Source: Desulfobacteraceae bacterium
GTDB taxonomy: Bacteria; Desulfobacterota; Desulfobacteria; Desulfobacterales; Desulfosarcinaceae
DNA: 64,000 bases
NCBI GenBank assembly: GCA_013003715.1
Contig: JABDIN010000027.1
Location: 1 to 64,000 of the forward strand
Direction: 5' to 3'
A model generated the notes under the pieces. That model had not been told where the DNA came from. It did no database searches and saw only the letters and a program-made list of their open reading frames with translations. Each line of letters opens with the position of its first letter. The first letter of the stretch is position 1. Position numbers and translations under genes: made by a program. This document shows positions 37,064 to 45,754 of the stretch, one piece after another.

Positions 37064-37525
37064 ATCTTTTGGGGCTTTAGAGCATAATTCATCGCAAACC
37101 TACCAGCGATGGGATGCATAATAACATCACCAATGCAAATTGACAAAACCTAAAATTCAGACATAATTTTTTATAAAATAGTCCTGTTTATCAGTAGACC
37201 ATGAAAATCGGCGACAAGCCGGATAAATCGTGAACAATCGTGGTCAACCATCTCTTTCAGCGTATCATCCCGATGGCCGGTCAAACGAGTCCCACAGGCT
37301 AAACGATGACATTGATGGCGCATTCTACGATCTGGGAGTCCGGATTGTGCGATTCAAATACCTCGTCGCATTCACCGGAAGATGAAATCCTGGCAGGATT
37401 CGACACACCACTGCAAGCGACCGGCACCCATAGCAGTGGGTCGGAATATTTCAGCGAAACCGAACAAAAGGTTGCTGCCGCCCTCAACCAACTGATTCGG
37501 AAATATCATATAGATGACACCAATA
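37064..37525. other. Intergenic region, no supported gene
   Basis: This 460-bp gap lies upstream of the exported hydrolase and downstream of the PEBP gene. A plus-strand frame (37306-37650, 114 codons) has no ribosome site and its last third overlaps the PEBP gene antisense; I do not accept it. CATCGC/GCGATG form a short hairpin near 37107-37128. Nothing else was recognised. Confidence 0.4.
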
Positions 37526-37978
37526 TCATCGCTGATAGGTTCCCATCAGTTGAGCATGTTCCAGTATATGTCCCTTCATTCGATCGAGCAACTGGGGCTT
37601 GGAGCCACCGGCAGATAAATCAAGAACTGTGTCCAAAGCATATAATTTGAAAAAATACCGATGGATACCACTTGGAGGACATGGTCCGCCATATCCCATT
37701 CGTCTGAAATCATTCATACCCTGTGCCCCGCCGATTTCCGGTATCTGGTCAGCAGGTATTCCTTCCGGCAATCCGGCTGATGTTGCCGGGATATTGTAAT
37801 AGATCCAATGGACCCAGATCCTCATTGGTGCATCCGGATCATCGCATATCAACGCCAGGCTTTTTGCCTTGGACGGAACCCCTTCCCATGCCAACGGGGG
37901 AGATAAATCCGGTCCGTCGCAGGTATATTTGGCCGGAATCATCCCCTCATTCACAAAAGCGGGACTGAATAGCCTCAT
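37526..37978 (-). CDS. YbhB/YbcL family Raf kinase inhibitor-like (PEBP) protein
   Basis: A 150-residue PEBP-fold protein. It has MRLFSPAFVNEGMIPAKYTC, the ligand-site DGPDLSPPLAWEGVP, LICDDPDAPMRIWVHWIYYN and YGGPCPPSGIHRYFFKLYAL, all hallmarks of bacterial YbhB/YbcL. These bind small anionic ligands; bacterial function is unclear. No signal peptide, so cytoplasmic. CTATGAAGGAGG-like sequence precedes the ATG. It stands 91 bp before the quinone oxidoreductase stop on the same strand. Confidence 0.93.
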   Translation of the reverse strand: MRLFSPAFVNEGMIPAKYTCDGPDLSPPLAWEGVPSKAKSLALICDDPDAPMRIWVHWIYYNIPATSAGLPEGIPADQIPEIGGAQGMNDFRRMGYGGPCPPSGIHRYFFKLYALDTVLDLSAGGSKPQLLDRMKGHILEHAQLMGTYQR

Positions 37979-38069
37979 ATAGCCACCTCCTTCATAGGTT
38001 GATGCAATAGTGAATTATTTAAATCAACGTGCCGGGATATCGAAACAGATACCCTCAGCCCTCGGCAGA

Positions 38070-39047
38070 CTATGGCAACAGGACTGTCGACCCTTGGGTT
38101 TTCCTTCCTTCCAAGTCCATGTGCGCCTTGACCACATCAGCCAGTGGGTAGGTCCGGTTGACGTTTATACGAACCTGCCCCCCTTCGACTACACTAAAAA
38201 GATCTTCAGCATGGTCAACCAATGCATCCCGTTTTTCGGTATAGGTCATCAAGCTGGGGCGGGTGAGAAACAAGGATCCTTTTGCTGCCAGCAGACCGGT
38301 GTTGATTGGCGATACGGCGCCCGAGGACTGGCCGAAGCTGACCATGGTTCCCATGGGTCTGATACAATCCATGGATTGCATAAAGGTGGCCTCCCCCACT
38401 GAATCATATACGACATCCACACCGCCGCCGCCGGTGATTCGTCTGACTTCGTCAACAAAATTCTGTTTATTGTAAAGGATCGGATGGTGACAGCCAAGTG
38501 CCTGAACAGTTTGAGCCTTTTCTTCGGATCCAACCGTCCCGATTACCGTGGCACCAATATGGTTTGCCCATTGGCATACAATACTGCCGACGCCCCCTGC
38601 AGCGGCATGTATCAATATCGTATCCCCGGCTTTCAAAGGATAACAGCCGTGCAGCAGGTAGCGGGCTGTCATTCCCTTGAGCATCATGCCGGCAGCCTGC
38701 TGCATGGTAATTTTATCCGGCAGCCTCACCAACCGGTGAGAGGGAATTAATCGGACCTGGGCATACGCCCCCAGTGGGAGCCCCGCATAGGCGATCCGGT
38801 CGCCGGCCCGTACTTCGGTTACACCTTCGCCGATTTCTTCGACCACACCTGCGCCTTCCAGGCCTGGAATTGCGGGAAAACCGGTTAGTGGATATAGTCC
38901 CGTACGATGATAAATATCGATGAAATTCAACCCGACTGCATCTTGCCTGATCAAGGCCTCACCCGGGCCTGGATGCCCGGGGTCATGGTCTTCGTATTTC
39001 AATACTTCCGGGCCACCCGTGGTGTATATTTTAACCGCTTTTGCCAT
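38070..39047 (-). CDS. qorA: NADPH:quinone oxidoreductase (QorA/zeta-crystallin type)
   Basis: A 325-residue zinc-free medium-chain dehydrogenase. It has AVKIYTTGGPEVLKYEDHDP, DAVGLNFIDIYHRTGLYP, PAIPGLEGAGVVEEIGEGV, the NADPH loop IHAAAGGVGSIVCQWA, and VYDSVGEATFMQSMDCI. It reduces quinones by one-electron steps in the cytoplasm and counters oxidative or electrophile stress. The ATG at 39047 is chosen because AGGAGATCACAA precedes it and the family N-terminus starts there; the open frame extends further upstream to 39137. Confidence 0.93.
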   Translation of the reverse strand: MAKAVKIYTTGGPEVLKYEDHDPGHPGPGEALIRQDAVGLNFIDIYHRTGLYPLTGFPAIPGLEGAGVVEEIGEGVTEVRAGDRIAYAGLPLGAYAQVRLIPSHRLVRLPDKITMQQAAGMMLKGMTARYLLHGCYPLKAGDTILIHAAAGGVGSIVCQWANHIGATVIGTVGSEEKAQTVQALGCHHPILYNKQNFVDEVRRITGGGGVDVVYDSVGEATFMQSMDCIRPMGTMVSFGQSSGAVSPINTGLLAAKGSLFLTRPSLMTYTEKRDALVDHAEDLFSVVEGGQVRINVNRTYPLADVVKAHMDLEGRKTQGSTVLLP

Positions 39048-39441
39048 TTGTGATCTCCTGATATGATGGATAAATGGTGGTTCGAAAAAATGCCGGGCCG
39101 ATCCTTTGTTCGAGATCAGTAGAGACAATCCGATCATGGAAATTATCTGCAGGCGTCATTCGTCAGTGATATCACAATATATATGGAAATCACCGGCTGT
39201 CAACGAAAGGGACTTGATAATTTTAACAAGGGCAACAATTATAAACGGCCCGTGGATTCGTCGAGTCTTCATCTACCCCGTATTGATCATCTGATACGTA
39301 ACTATACTGTCAATGTTTTCGCTTGCATGCCCGATTGTTTGAAGGTGTATGGGTACGTAATGAATGGAGAATAATCAGCCCCACAGATGATACAGGAATA
39401 CGGCTGCAATATCTGTGGGGAGTACAGACATTTGCGATAAT
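39048..39441. other. Intergenic region after hpf; nothing but a hairpin
   Basis: The 394 bp between hpf and the quinone oxidoreductase have no gene that I can support. Short plus-strand frames at 39106 and 39183 lack ribosome sites. The only structure is the perfect inverted repeat at 39379-39420. Confidence 0.5.
39379..39420 (-). terminator. Long-loop hairpin downstream of hpf
   Basis: CCCCACAGAT (39379-39388) and ATCTGTGGGG (39411-39420) are a perfect 10-bp inverted repeat with a 22-nt loop, 22 bp after the hpf stop. No U-run follows on the minus strand, so it may be an RNA 3'-end protector or a protein site rather than a simple terminator. Confidence 0.45.
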
Positions 39442-39735
39442 CTACGCGCGGTGCTGCTGTAGCTTTTCTTTATTCTTGACGATCTGCTTTCTGATCCGAT
39501 CGAGAGCGAGGTCTATGGCGGCCTGCATATCCTCATGTTCCTTTTTGGCATGGATATCCAAGCGATCACCCAATAGATTGATCTCCACGATTTTCCTGAG
39601 TTTTTCGGTTTTTACAACGACATCGGCTTTACCGCTGGAATACAGGTATTTATCAAAGCGATCGAGTTTGTTCTGGAGGTAGGATTTAATTTGGTCTGAA
39701 GCACTGAGGTTCTTGAATGTAACAGATATTCGCAT
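39442..39735 (-). CDS. hpf: Ribosome hibernation factor, short HPF/RaiA type
   Basis: A 97-residue protein with the complete S30AE fold: MRISVTFKNLSASDQIKSYL, NKLDRFDKYLYSSGKADVVV, EINLLGDRLDIHAKKEHEDM and YAAIDLALDRIRKQ-like helix (AAIDLALDRIRKQIVKNKEK). It binds the 30S decoding region and shuts down idle ribosomes in slow growth or stress. It has the short form without a dimerisation domain. GGAGGCAAGTCT precedes the ATG at 39735. It stands alone rather than beside rpoN, its more usual neighbour; dispersed repeat C is upstream. Confidence 0.93.
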   Translation of the reverse strand: MRISVTFKNLSASDQIKSYLQNKLDRFDKYLYSSGKADVVVKTEKLRKIVEINLLGDRLDIHAKKEHEDMQAAIDLALDRIRKQIVKNKEKLQQHRA

Positions 39736-39949
39736 AGACTTGCCTCCAATCTGTTGGATTAAGGTGAATAGTTGAAAGAACATTTGGAACGGTGGCATTT
39801 CCTTCAGGTGAAATTACCAGCTGATTATTAATGTAAGGTTGTTGCAGTGGTTTTGTCAAGACAGTACAAGCTTATCCTCAGGGCTAACCCATGTTAAAAA
39901 TGATACGGTTGGAATCGTGTCTGATGAAAACAGGTAATGACACTGGTAA

Positions 39950-40155
39950 TGTCAAATGACAAAGCTCAAATTTCAAATGAAGGTATTCTATCTATTTAAG
40001 GATCGCTTTGTTCCTGAAGTGAAGCTAAACTGACAGCATCCCGCTATTTGACATTTGGATTTTGTCATTTGACACTATACCCGTATTTTGTATCAACACA
40101 TGAACAATAATTCAGAGTATCTGATGCCATGCCGAATCCACATGTGATCACCCTG
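39950..40155 (+). repeat. Dispersed repeat, copy C (most complete)
   Basis: The left arm, 39950-39979, begins TGTCAAATGACAAAGC. The right arm, 40045-40074, ends TTTGTCATTTGACA. The arms are inverted repeats with 25 of 30 matching positions, including a perfect terminal 14 bp. A conserved 3' part follows (TTGTATCAA, GAACAAT, AGAGTATCTGATGCCATGCC, CACATGTGATCACCCTG). It lies between the ferritin-like gene stop and the hpf start, which it precedes in antisense orientation. The rest of the 461-bp gap has no gene. Confidence 0.82.
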
Positions 40156-40196
40156 GGTCTGTCCCGGGCAATTCCATGTATATTCGGCAATGGCCT

Positions 40197-40700
40197 TCAT
40201 TCCATATCAAACTCTTTGATCCCGAACCAATAACCTGATTTCGTCAGATAATCCATCTGTGCCTGGACAATATTTATATGTTCGTTTTCGATGTCTAAAA
40301 ATCGTTGAAACAATCGTTGTCCCTCATTCTGCATACTTTCCACCATTTCCGAATAGAATTTGCTTGTGGCCAATTCCGCTTTGAGCGCCTTGCTGAGCAA
40401 CTGCTGCTCAAGGCCATGATCTTTTTCAGAAAGCCTCTTGGCGACCGCTTCGACATCTTTGATAATCCGTTCCGAATTGATATTAACAGTTGGTAACTCA
40501 TCGACGTTTAACAAGCCCGTTTCATGCCATTGACGCATCTTGTCTTCAAGATAGTCCACATGATTTTGCTCATCCTCGGCCAGTGAACGCATCAGGTTCT
40601 CGCCAACCCTGTTGCCAACGGCGTCTGCAGCCTGGTGATAAAGATCCCGGATGCCTTTTTCAAATTCTATGGCCGTTTTTATCGCTTCTTCTATTCTCAT
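40197..40700 (-). CDS. Ferritin-like (rubrerythrin-type) di-iron protein
   Basis: A 167-residue four-helix protein. Each half supplies a Glu helix and an ExxH helix: EFEKGIRDLYHQA with EDEQNHVDYL, and LKAELATSKFYSEMV with IENEHINIVQAQ. It lacks the rubredoxin domain of full rubrerythrin. Likely role: peroxide reduction or iron handling in anaerobes. The ATG at 40700 follows CTGCAGGAGGTAAAT, a very strong ribosome site. The stop of the J-domain gene is 16 bp upstream, so the two form an operon. Confidence 0.88.
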   Translation of the reverse strand: MRIEEAIKTAIEFEKGIRDLYHQAADAVGNRVGENLMRSLAEDEQNHVDYLEDKMRQWHETGLLNVDELPTVNINSERIIKDVEAVAKRLSEKDHGLEQQLLSKALKAELATSKFYSEMVESMQNEGQRLFQRFLDIENEHINIVQAQMDYLTKSGYWFGIKEFDME

Positions 40701-40716
40701 ATTTACCTCCTGCAGA

Positions 40717-41517
40717 TTAGGATTTGATGGCATTGATGAAATGTTTGATTTTTTCCAATAAGGGTTTCCGATATTGAACCTTAAGATAAAGATCCCCGGC
40801 AAGATCGGCGTTTCCATCCTCCCCCATACCGGCAAGCCTTATTTTTTGGCCTTCCTTGACACCCGTCGGAATTGTGATGACCAGTTTCTTTGTTCTCCGC
40901 CGATGATGATATGCAAAGGAACCGCCACTCATCGCGAATTCCCGGGATATGGTGATAACATCATGAATATCCCTGCCCTTTTGCGGCAGGCTTATTCCCG
41001 CCAGAAGCTTCAGTAAAAATCCGGTCAATTTACCAAGACCGAATGTTGTTCTACGCAGGTTATTCGCATCCCTCTTTTCTCCAATATGGCTTGAAAATAT
41101 GGTTCCCCGAGCACTCATTCCCGGCCGATTCATTTTGAATCCACTTTGATGTGTTCCATAAAATTCCCTGAATATCTCATTTCCCCCCCTAAGACCGAAA
41201 GCTCGGGCCATCTCCTCGAATATCTGTTGAATATCCGAATCCCGGAAAATATCCTGTTCGGTATATGAAGTTCTGAAATGACGGGTCGCAGACGATCCGT
41301 AACGATTTTTAAGGGCATCATATTCAGCGCGTTTCCCGGTATCGGACAAGACAGCATAGGCCTCATTCACGGCCTTCATTTTATCGGCGGCCCCCGAGGT
41401 CCCGGAATTTCGATCCGGATGATATTTAAACGCCAACTGACGGTAGGCGTCCTTTATGTCACGATTTGAAGATGATTCCGCGACCCCTAACACAGCGTAA
41501 TAATCAGGTTGGGCCAT
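40717..41517 (-). CDS. J-domain co-chaperone (DnaJ/CbpA-like)
   Basis: A 266-residue protein. Residues 4-70 form a J domain with the HPD motif (LAFKYHPDRNSG). A Gly-poor middle (DIQQIFEEMARAFGLRGG) follows, then a C-terminal substrate-binding piece with TKKLVITIPTGVKEGQKIRL and GMGEDGNADLAGDLYLKVQ. There is no zinc-finger domain, and the C-terminal part looks like a single half-domain, so it is shorter than CbpA. It stimulates Hsp70 in the cytoplasm. Cotranscribed with the ferritin-like gene downstream, a sign of an oxidative-stress unit. Confidence 0.9.
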   Translation of the reverse strand: MAQPDYYAVLGVAESSSNRDIKDAYRQLAFKYHPDRNSGTSGAADKMKAVNEAYAVLSDTGKRAEYDALKNRYGSSATRHFRTSYTEQDIFRDSDIQQIFEEMARAFGLRGGNEIFREFYGTHQSGFKMNRPGMSARGTIFSSHIGEKRDANNLRRTTFGLGKLTGFLLKLLAGISLPQKGRDIHDVITISREFAMSGGSFAYHHRRRTKKLVITIPTGVKEGQKIRLAGMGEDGNADLAGDLYLKVQYRKPLLEKIKHFINAIKS

Positions 41518-41762
41518 AGCTTTTGGGTTCCCTTTAATGGTTATGGTGAATACACTATATTTCCGGTCTGGTCACAAGCGGACGACTTAACATAACCACG
41601 CAATCGGTGGAGACAAGGTTGCATCCACCGGCACCGGTTGACGGTTCAGGTCCAGGTCTTATCATATGTTTTGTCTATGGGCTCGGGCAAAAAAATTAAT
41701 TGGCAGTTTTTCTGGGTCAGACGGAAAAAACCTTAAAACACCGAGAAAAAAGGACAAGTATC

Positions 41763-42005
41763 ATGATACGGATATCGAAATCGACTCGACTGAAACCGGA
41801 CCTGGTCATAGAAAAGGCATCCACTTTTTTCGGAAAGGGGGGTGTGGGGCTGAAAGAAACTGAACGCGGTGGATGCTGTATTTCCTTTGAAGGTGCCGGC
41901 GGCTATGTAACCGTATCCCTGGCTGAAGACAACCAATCCACCGACGTTGATGTGGAAGCCAGGGAATGGGAATATGATGCCAAGCGATTTCTTGGCCATA
42001 TATGA
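41763..42005 (+). CDS. Hypothetical protein (80 aa)
   Basis: A small soluble protein of unknown function. It begins MIRISKSTRLKPDLVIEKAS and continues with GKGGVGLKETERGGCCISFE and GYVTVSLAEDNQSTDVDVEA. The pattern of alternating strands with a Gly-rich loop suggests a small alpha/beta fold. An upstream in-frame start (41700) is possible but the ATG at 41763 gives the coherent protein. It lies alone on the plus strand between two stress genes. Confidence 0.6.
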   Translation: MIRISKSTRLKPDLVIEKASTFFGKGGVGLKETERGGCCISFEGAGGYVTVSLAEDNQSTDVDVEAREWEYDAKRFLGHI

Positions 42006-42065
42006 TCCGAATGAAAATAATCCGGTATAATAACTTCCGGGCCCACACCACCGACCTAATATTTG

Positions 42066-42542
42066 CTAACTGAATTCAACCTGTTTTGATAGTGTAAATT
42101 CCTTCAATTTGAGGATGTGGTTTTTTTCTTCCCGCATGATTATCTCCAATTGACGACTGGCGGGATCACCTTCGATCATGTTGCCGAGCAATTCGTAGAA
42201 TATGAGGGTGTCTTCTTCAAGTTGAATAGATTTCAGGAGAAGACGTGAAAGACAATCCGTATCCGAAAGGTCTTCCGCATCCAGGGAAAAACTATGCTCG
42301 CCTATCGCGTCTTCTATCAACGCCCGGCCTATCTGTTCCAGTTTGGACATTCTCACAGGGACCAATTTATCGGGATTCATATTCAGGAAAAATTCAGCAT
42401 GTGATGCCTCTTGGTCGGCAGCCCATTTCAGAAATTCCGCCAAATCGGTATCCACCACCTGGCTGGCAGCAGTTCTGTAAACTTGTTCACCGTTTTTTTC
42501 TATTTTAACGGCAATATCTATGATGTCCGTGGCTGTAAACAA
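42066..42542 (-). CDS. Ferritin-like (rubrerythrin-type) protein
   Basis: A 158-residue four-helix di-iron protein related in layout to the 40197 product. Helix pairs carry KIEKNGEQVYRTAA with ADQEASHAEFF, and QLEEDTLIFYELL with REEKNHILKLKEF, supplying the Glu and ExxH ligands. No rubredoxin domain. Expected to reduce peroxide or manage iron. Sequence similarity to the other copy is limited to the helix motifs, so it is not a recent duplicate. The ATG at 42542 follows AGGAGATCCATTTT. Confidence 0.86.
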   Translation of the reverse strand: MFTATDIIDIAVKIEKNGEQVYRTAASQVVDTDLAEFLKWAADQEASHAEFFLNMNPDKLVPVRMSKLEQIGRALIEDAIGEHSFSLDAEDLSDTDCLSRLLLKSIQLEEDTLIFYELLGNMIEGDPASRQLEIIMREEKNHILKLKEFTLSKQVEFS

Positions 42543-42913
42543 AATGGATCTCCTTTTACAGTATTCCGGTCAACCGTCTTTAATAATTTTCCCCGTCCGA
42601 TGCAAACCGGAATTTTAATGGTTTGGTGCACTGTCATGGTCTGTCGTGGCGGGTGAACAATACCCTATCCATATTTTTATATCAATGGGCCCGGAAGCAT
42701 GCAAATCAAAACGCCAGGTAGCCACCACAATCGACGGCAAGTTATTTTTTCCCGTGCATGCGGACAGCAGCACTTGTGTTTTCTGCTTGATTTTCCTGTT
42801 TGAAATATTTGAAGATATAAAGAATCAATTGCCTTAATCAGTTCATCATTTTATCATTAACGGCCCGGTGCACCGAAAAAAACCGGAACAAAAAAGGAGT
42901 GTGTAATCATACT
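42543..42913. other. Intergenic region upstream of guaC; no clear element
   Basis: The 371-bp divergent gap between the ferritin-like gene and the GMP reductase gene was read for riboswitch-like structure and promoters. Only short frames and AT-rich segments near 42780-42830 were seen. I recognise no guanine riboswitch consensus. Confidence 0.5.
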
Positions 42914-43942
42914 ATGACGGCTGCCATAACATATGACGATGTATTACTCGTCCCCTCATACAACCATTGGGAATCCAGAAAAATCGTGGACATTTCGATT
43001 ACCGATAAAACCGGAAAACTGTCCCTGGCACTGCCGGTGATGACATCAAATATGGACACGGTAACCGAATCGGAAATGGCCGATTTTATAGGAGAAAAAG
43101 GTGGGATCGGTGTATTGCACCGGTTTATGACCATCGAAGAGAACGTCAAGGCGTTTAAGAAATGCCGGCATAAGGCCTTTATCTCCATTGGATGCACGAC
43201 AGAGGATCTGGAACGGGCGGAAGCCCTGAGGGATGCGGGAGCTGACTATTACTGCGTGGACGTGGCTCATGCACACGCAAGATACGTAGGGAAAACGCTC
43301 AAGAAAATCAGGGACTTACTTGGCAAGGACAGGTGTATCATGGCCGGGAATGTGGCGACTTATGCCGGTGCGGACTATCTGGCCTCGTGCAGCGCCGATA
43401 TTATCAAAGTGGGCATCGGTGGTGGATCCGTCTGCACCACAAGGATAAAAACAGGGTTTGGTGTGCCAAATCTTACGGCCATCAAACACAGCACCCGCGT
43501 GGATCGGTCGATAGTGGCGGATGGGGGTATCAGAACCCCCGGAGACATTGTAAAGGCGTTGGCCTTCGGTGCCGATTTTGTCATGATCGGTAGTATTCTT
43601 GCCGGAACCCGCCCAACCCCGGGACCGGTCATTGAACAAAAAAATGCGGACGGCATAGTTACAAATGTCAAAATTTATCGTGGGATGGCCAGCCGGGAAG
43701 TTCAGGAGGAATATCACGGGGGTATGGCGGAGTGGAAGACTTCTGAAGGTGTATCCACCACCGTTCCGTACCAGGAAAACGAAAACCAGATTTTAGCGGA
43801 TATCATCGGCGGGTTAAGATCGGGTTTGACATACGGCGGCGCCTCCACCATCAGAGAGCTACAACGCAAACTGGACTATATTACCATCAGCACGGCCAGC
43901 AAGGTGGAAAGCCTGCCGCATCGCCTCATGGACAACCGATAA
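42914..43942 (+). CDS. guaC: GMP reductase (IMPDH/GMPR family)
   Basis: A TIM-barrel enzyme of about 342 residues, converting GMP to IMP with NADPH. It has ITYDDVLLVPSYNHWESRK, the strand VMTSNMDTVTESEMADF, the phosphate loop IKVGIGGGSVCTTRIKTGFG with the catalytic Cys, VADGGIRTPGDIVKALAFGA, and EVQEEYHGGMAEWKTSEGVS. There are no CBS domains, and length and the GVPNLTAIKHS segment fit GuaC rather than IMP dehydrogenase. ATG 42914 is taken as start; a GTG at 42899 overlaps the AAAGGAGTG ribosome site. A strong terminator follows. Confidence 0.9.
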   Translation: MTAAITYDDVLLVPSYNHWESRKIVDISITDKTGKLSLALPVMTSNMDTVTESEMADFIGEKGGIGVLHRFMTIEENVKAFKKCRHKAFISIGCTTEDLERAEALRDAGADYYCVDVAHAHARYVGKTLKKIRDLLGKDRCIMAGNVATYAGADYLASCSADIIKVGIGGGSVCTTRIKTGFGVPNLTAIKHSTRVDRSIVADGGIRTPGDIVKALAFGADFVMIGSILAGTRPTPGPVIEQKNADGIVTNVKIYRGMASREVQEEYHGGMAEWKTSEGVSTTVPYQENENQILADIIGGLRSGLTYGGASTIRELQRKLDYITISTASKVESLPHRLMDNR

Positions 43943-43989
43943 ATCAGCACCGGATGACTTGACACCCAAACGGCCCGGACAAGGCGTAA

Positions 43990-44019
43990 AACGGCGCTGC
44001 CGTTACGGTCAGCGCCGTT
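43990..44019. terminator. Strong hairpin between guaC and the convergent dehydrogenase
   Basis: AACGGCGCTG (43990-43999) and CAGCGCCGTT (44010-44019) form a perfect 10-bp GC-rich stem with a 10-nt loop, followed by ATCGATCATTTTT. It lies between guaC and the convergent 3-hydroxyacyl-CoA dehydrogenase gene. Confidence 0.75.
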
Positions 44020-44085
44020 ATCGATCATTTTTCGTATCCTGGTTCATGGGATGCCAGCTGATCTACCCGTGGAGCATATCCGCGC

Positions 44086-45213
44086 TTATAAGGCCCAGGC
44101 CTCAGGTGTATCGCCGGAAAACTTTTTCGGCATCTTAAAGTCACCGGCTTCAACAACGGTTTTCACCAAGCGGGCGGCCTCAGCCATCCCCATCTCATTC
44201 ATCAAGGAAAACGGTCCTTTAGGCCATGCGAGAGAGGTGCACACACCGAGTTCAAGGTCTTTTATACTCACCACATCGTTCTCTATTAAATGCGTTGAAA
44301 TCGCGAATATGGTCCCCAGCAAACGATCGGCCACTGCCTTTCGCAACGCCTCATCCTGTAGTACCTCGCCATCCGTCAAATCCCATGGCTTTCCACCTTC
44401 AAACTGGTTTATCAGCTGGGATGGTACACCCGGATATCCGATTTCAGAATGGCCAAGATAATCATACATGGACACGGCCGCATGGTAACAAGTACCCAAC
44501 CCGGATCCATTCTGTACCCACATAATGCCGAATCTCACACCTAGCGCTTTTTGGGATATATCCTCCAGGGTAGCGGCATTGTATTGTTTCCCGTTGTAAA
44601 AAGAATCCAATACCATATAGCTTGAAATAAATATCGGATTAATGGCAAAGCCGGGAAAATCCTTAACCGTAATCGCGGTTTTCCGGTTTTTTTCTGCAAA
44701 TCCCATGAGTGCATCGTAGGTGTCATCATTGGTCGCCTTCTGGCGGATGACTTCCACAAGGCGATTCACGTTTGCCGGAAAAAAATAATGCAAACCGGCG
44801 GTTCGTTCCGGATGGGTCGCCTTCGTCATCACTTTTTCAATTAAAAATGTTGATGTATTGCTGGCAAGAATCGTGTCTTTGCGGCAAACTTTTGATAAAT
44901 CGTCAAAAATCTGGACTTTCAGATCCATGTTTTCCACAGCAGCCTCGATGACAAGGTCACATTCCGCCAGGTCTTCGTAGTGACTTGTCCCTGAGATCAT
45001 GGAAACCACCTGATCCATTTGAGCCTGATCCATTTTGCCTTTTTCGATACGCTTGTTCAGGGGACTCACAATCCACCGGTCAAACATGGTCTTGACAAGC
45101 TCATCATTGAGTTCTTTAAAAACAACGCGATACCCGGACATAGCGGCATTCATGCCGATCGCTGCACCCATGACACCGAACCCCACGACACCGATTGTTG
45201 AAATTTCCGTCAT
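44086..45213 (-). CDS. 3-hydroxyacyl-CoA dehydrogenase family protein
   Basis: A 375-residue NAD-dependent dehydrogenase. Residues 1 to ~185 form the Rossmann domain (GVVGFGVMGAAIGMNAAMSG), with CDLVIEAAVENMDLKVQIFD, ILASNTSTFLI and the catalytic His segment GLHYFFPANVNRLVEVI. The C-terminal helical domain has KDFPGFAINPIFISSYM. A further region to the end (DVVSIKDLELGVCTSLAWPKG) makes it longer than ordinary 280-residue enzymes. It oxidises 3-hydroxyacyl-CoA in fatty-acid or aromatic degradation. ATG 45213 follows TCAGGAGGAGTTAGT. Confidence 0.9.
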   Translation of the reverse strand: MTEISTIGVVGFGVMGAAIGMNAAMSGYRVVFKELNDELVKTMFDRWIVSPLNKRIEKGKMDQAQMDQVVSMISGTSHYEDLAECDLVIEAAVENMDLKVQIFDDLSKVCRKDTILASNTSTFLIEKVMTKATHPERTAGLHYFFPANVNRLVEVIRQKATNDDTYDALMGFAEKNRKTAITVKDFPGFAINPIFISSYMVLDSFYNGKQYNAATLEDISQKALGVRFGIMWVQNGSGLGTCYHAAVSMYDYLGHSEIGYPGVPSQLINQFEGGKPWDLTDGEVLQDEALRKAVADRLLGTIFAISTHLIENDVVSIKDLELGVCTSLAWPKGPFSLMNEMGMAEAARLVKTVVEAGDFKMPKKFSGDTPEAWAL

Positions 45214-45754
45214 ACTAACTCCTCCTGAAGATATATAGGTTTATAGGTTGGGACATATTATGAAAGTTAGCCACACCTACCGCGGCTTGTTACGGATCAA
45301 CGCTTCTGCCGGGAGCAGATGGAACCCCGGGTTTTTGAAACGACATCCGAAACTTGGTCATATTCAAATTACACAGCTACAAAGTGATTACATCGTCCAT
45401 AACCCAGAAGATACCGCAAGTCAATAAACAAGCCGCTATTTGAAATTTGCGCTTTGACATTGCGCCTCACCAATATTCAATTGACATCATTTCCATTTCC
45501 ATCCTAAACTTGATGCACAATACGCGATGCCAAATATTCGGCGAATCGAGATCGCTATACATCACCTGCCGACGTTCATGCCTTTAGACATATAACCTGT
45601 AGCGCTTCCGGGGTTTCAGTGGAATATCGCTACTATTCATATCGGTTGATCGCCATTAGCGCTTTCAGCGTCTTAAATACCCTTAAATCAAAAATGGGAT
45701 GCGAATACCAGACACTTGGGTGAACCAATACCTGATTGGAGGCAGGTGAGCGAT
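45214..45754. other. Divergent intergenic region with a degenerate repeat fragment
   Basis: A 541-bp gap between the dehydrogenase and the Usp fusion gene. Around 45431-45465, CGCTATTTGAAATTTGCGCT resembles the right arm of the dispersed repeat. Near the Usp start, CCAAT/ATTGG (45725-45739) and ACCTG/CAGGT (45730-45747) are two overlapping, mutually exclusive small hairpins, the second covering part of the ribosome site. No gene is supported. Confidence 0.4.

Noticed and set aside
37306-37650. Plus-strand 114-codon frame in the gap before the PEBP gene
   Set aside because: No ribosome site, and the last third is antisense to the well-supported PEBP gene.
264-40155. CRISPR array from the dispersed repeat
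   Set aside because: Copies are far apart, about 200 bp long and diverged; there is no regular spacer pattern and no cas gene.
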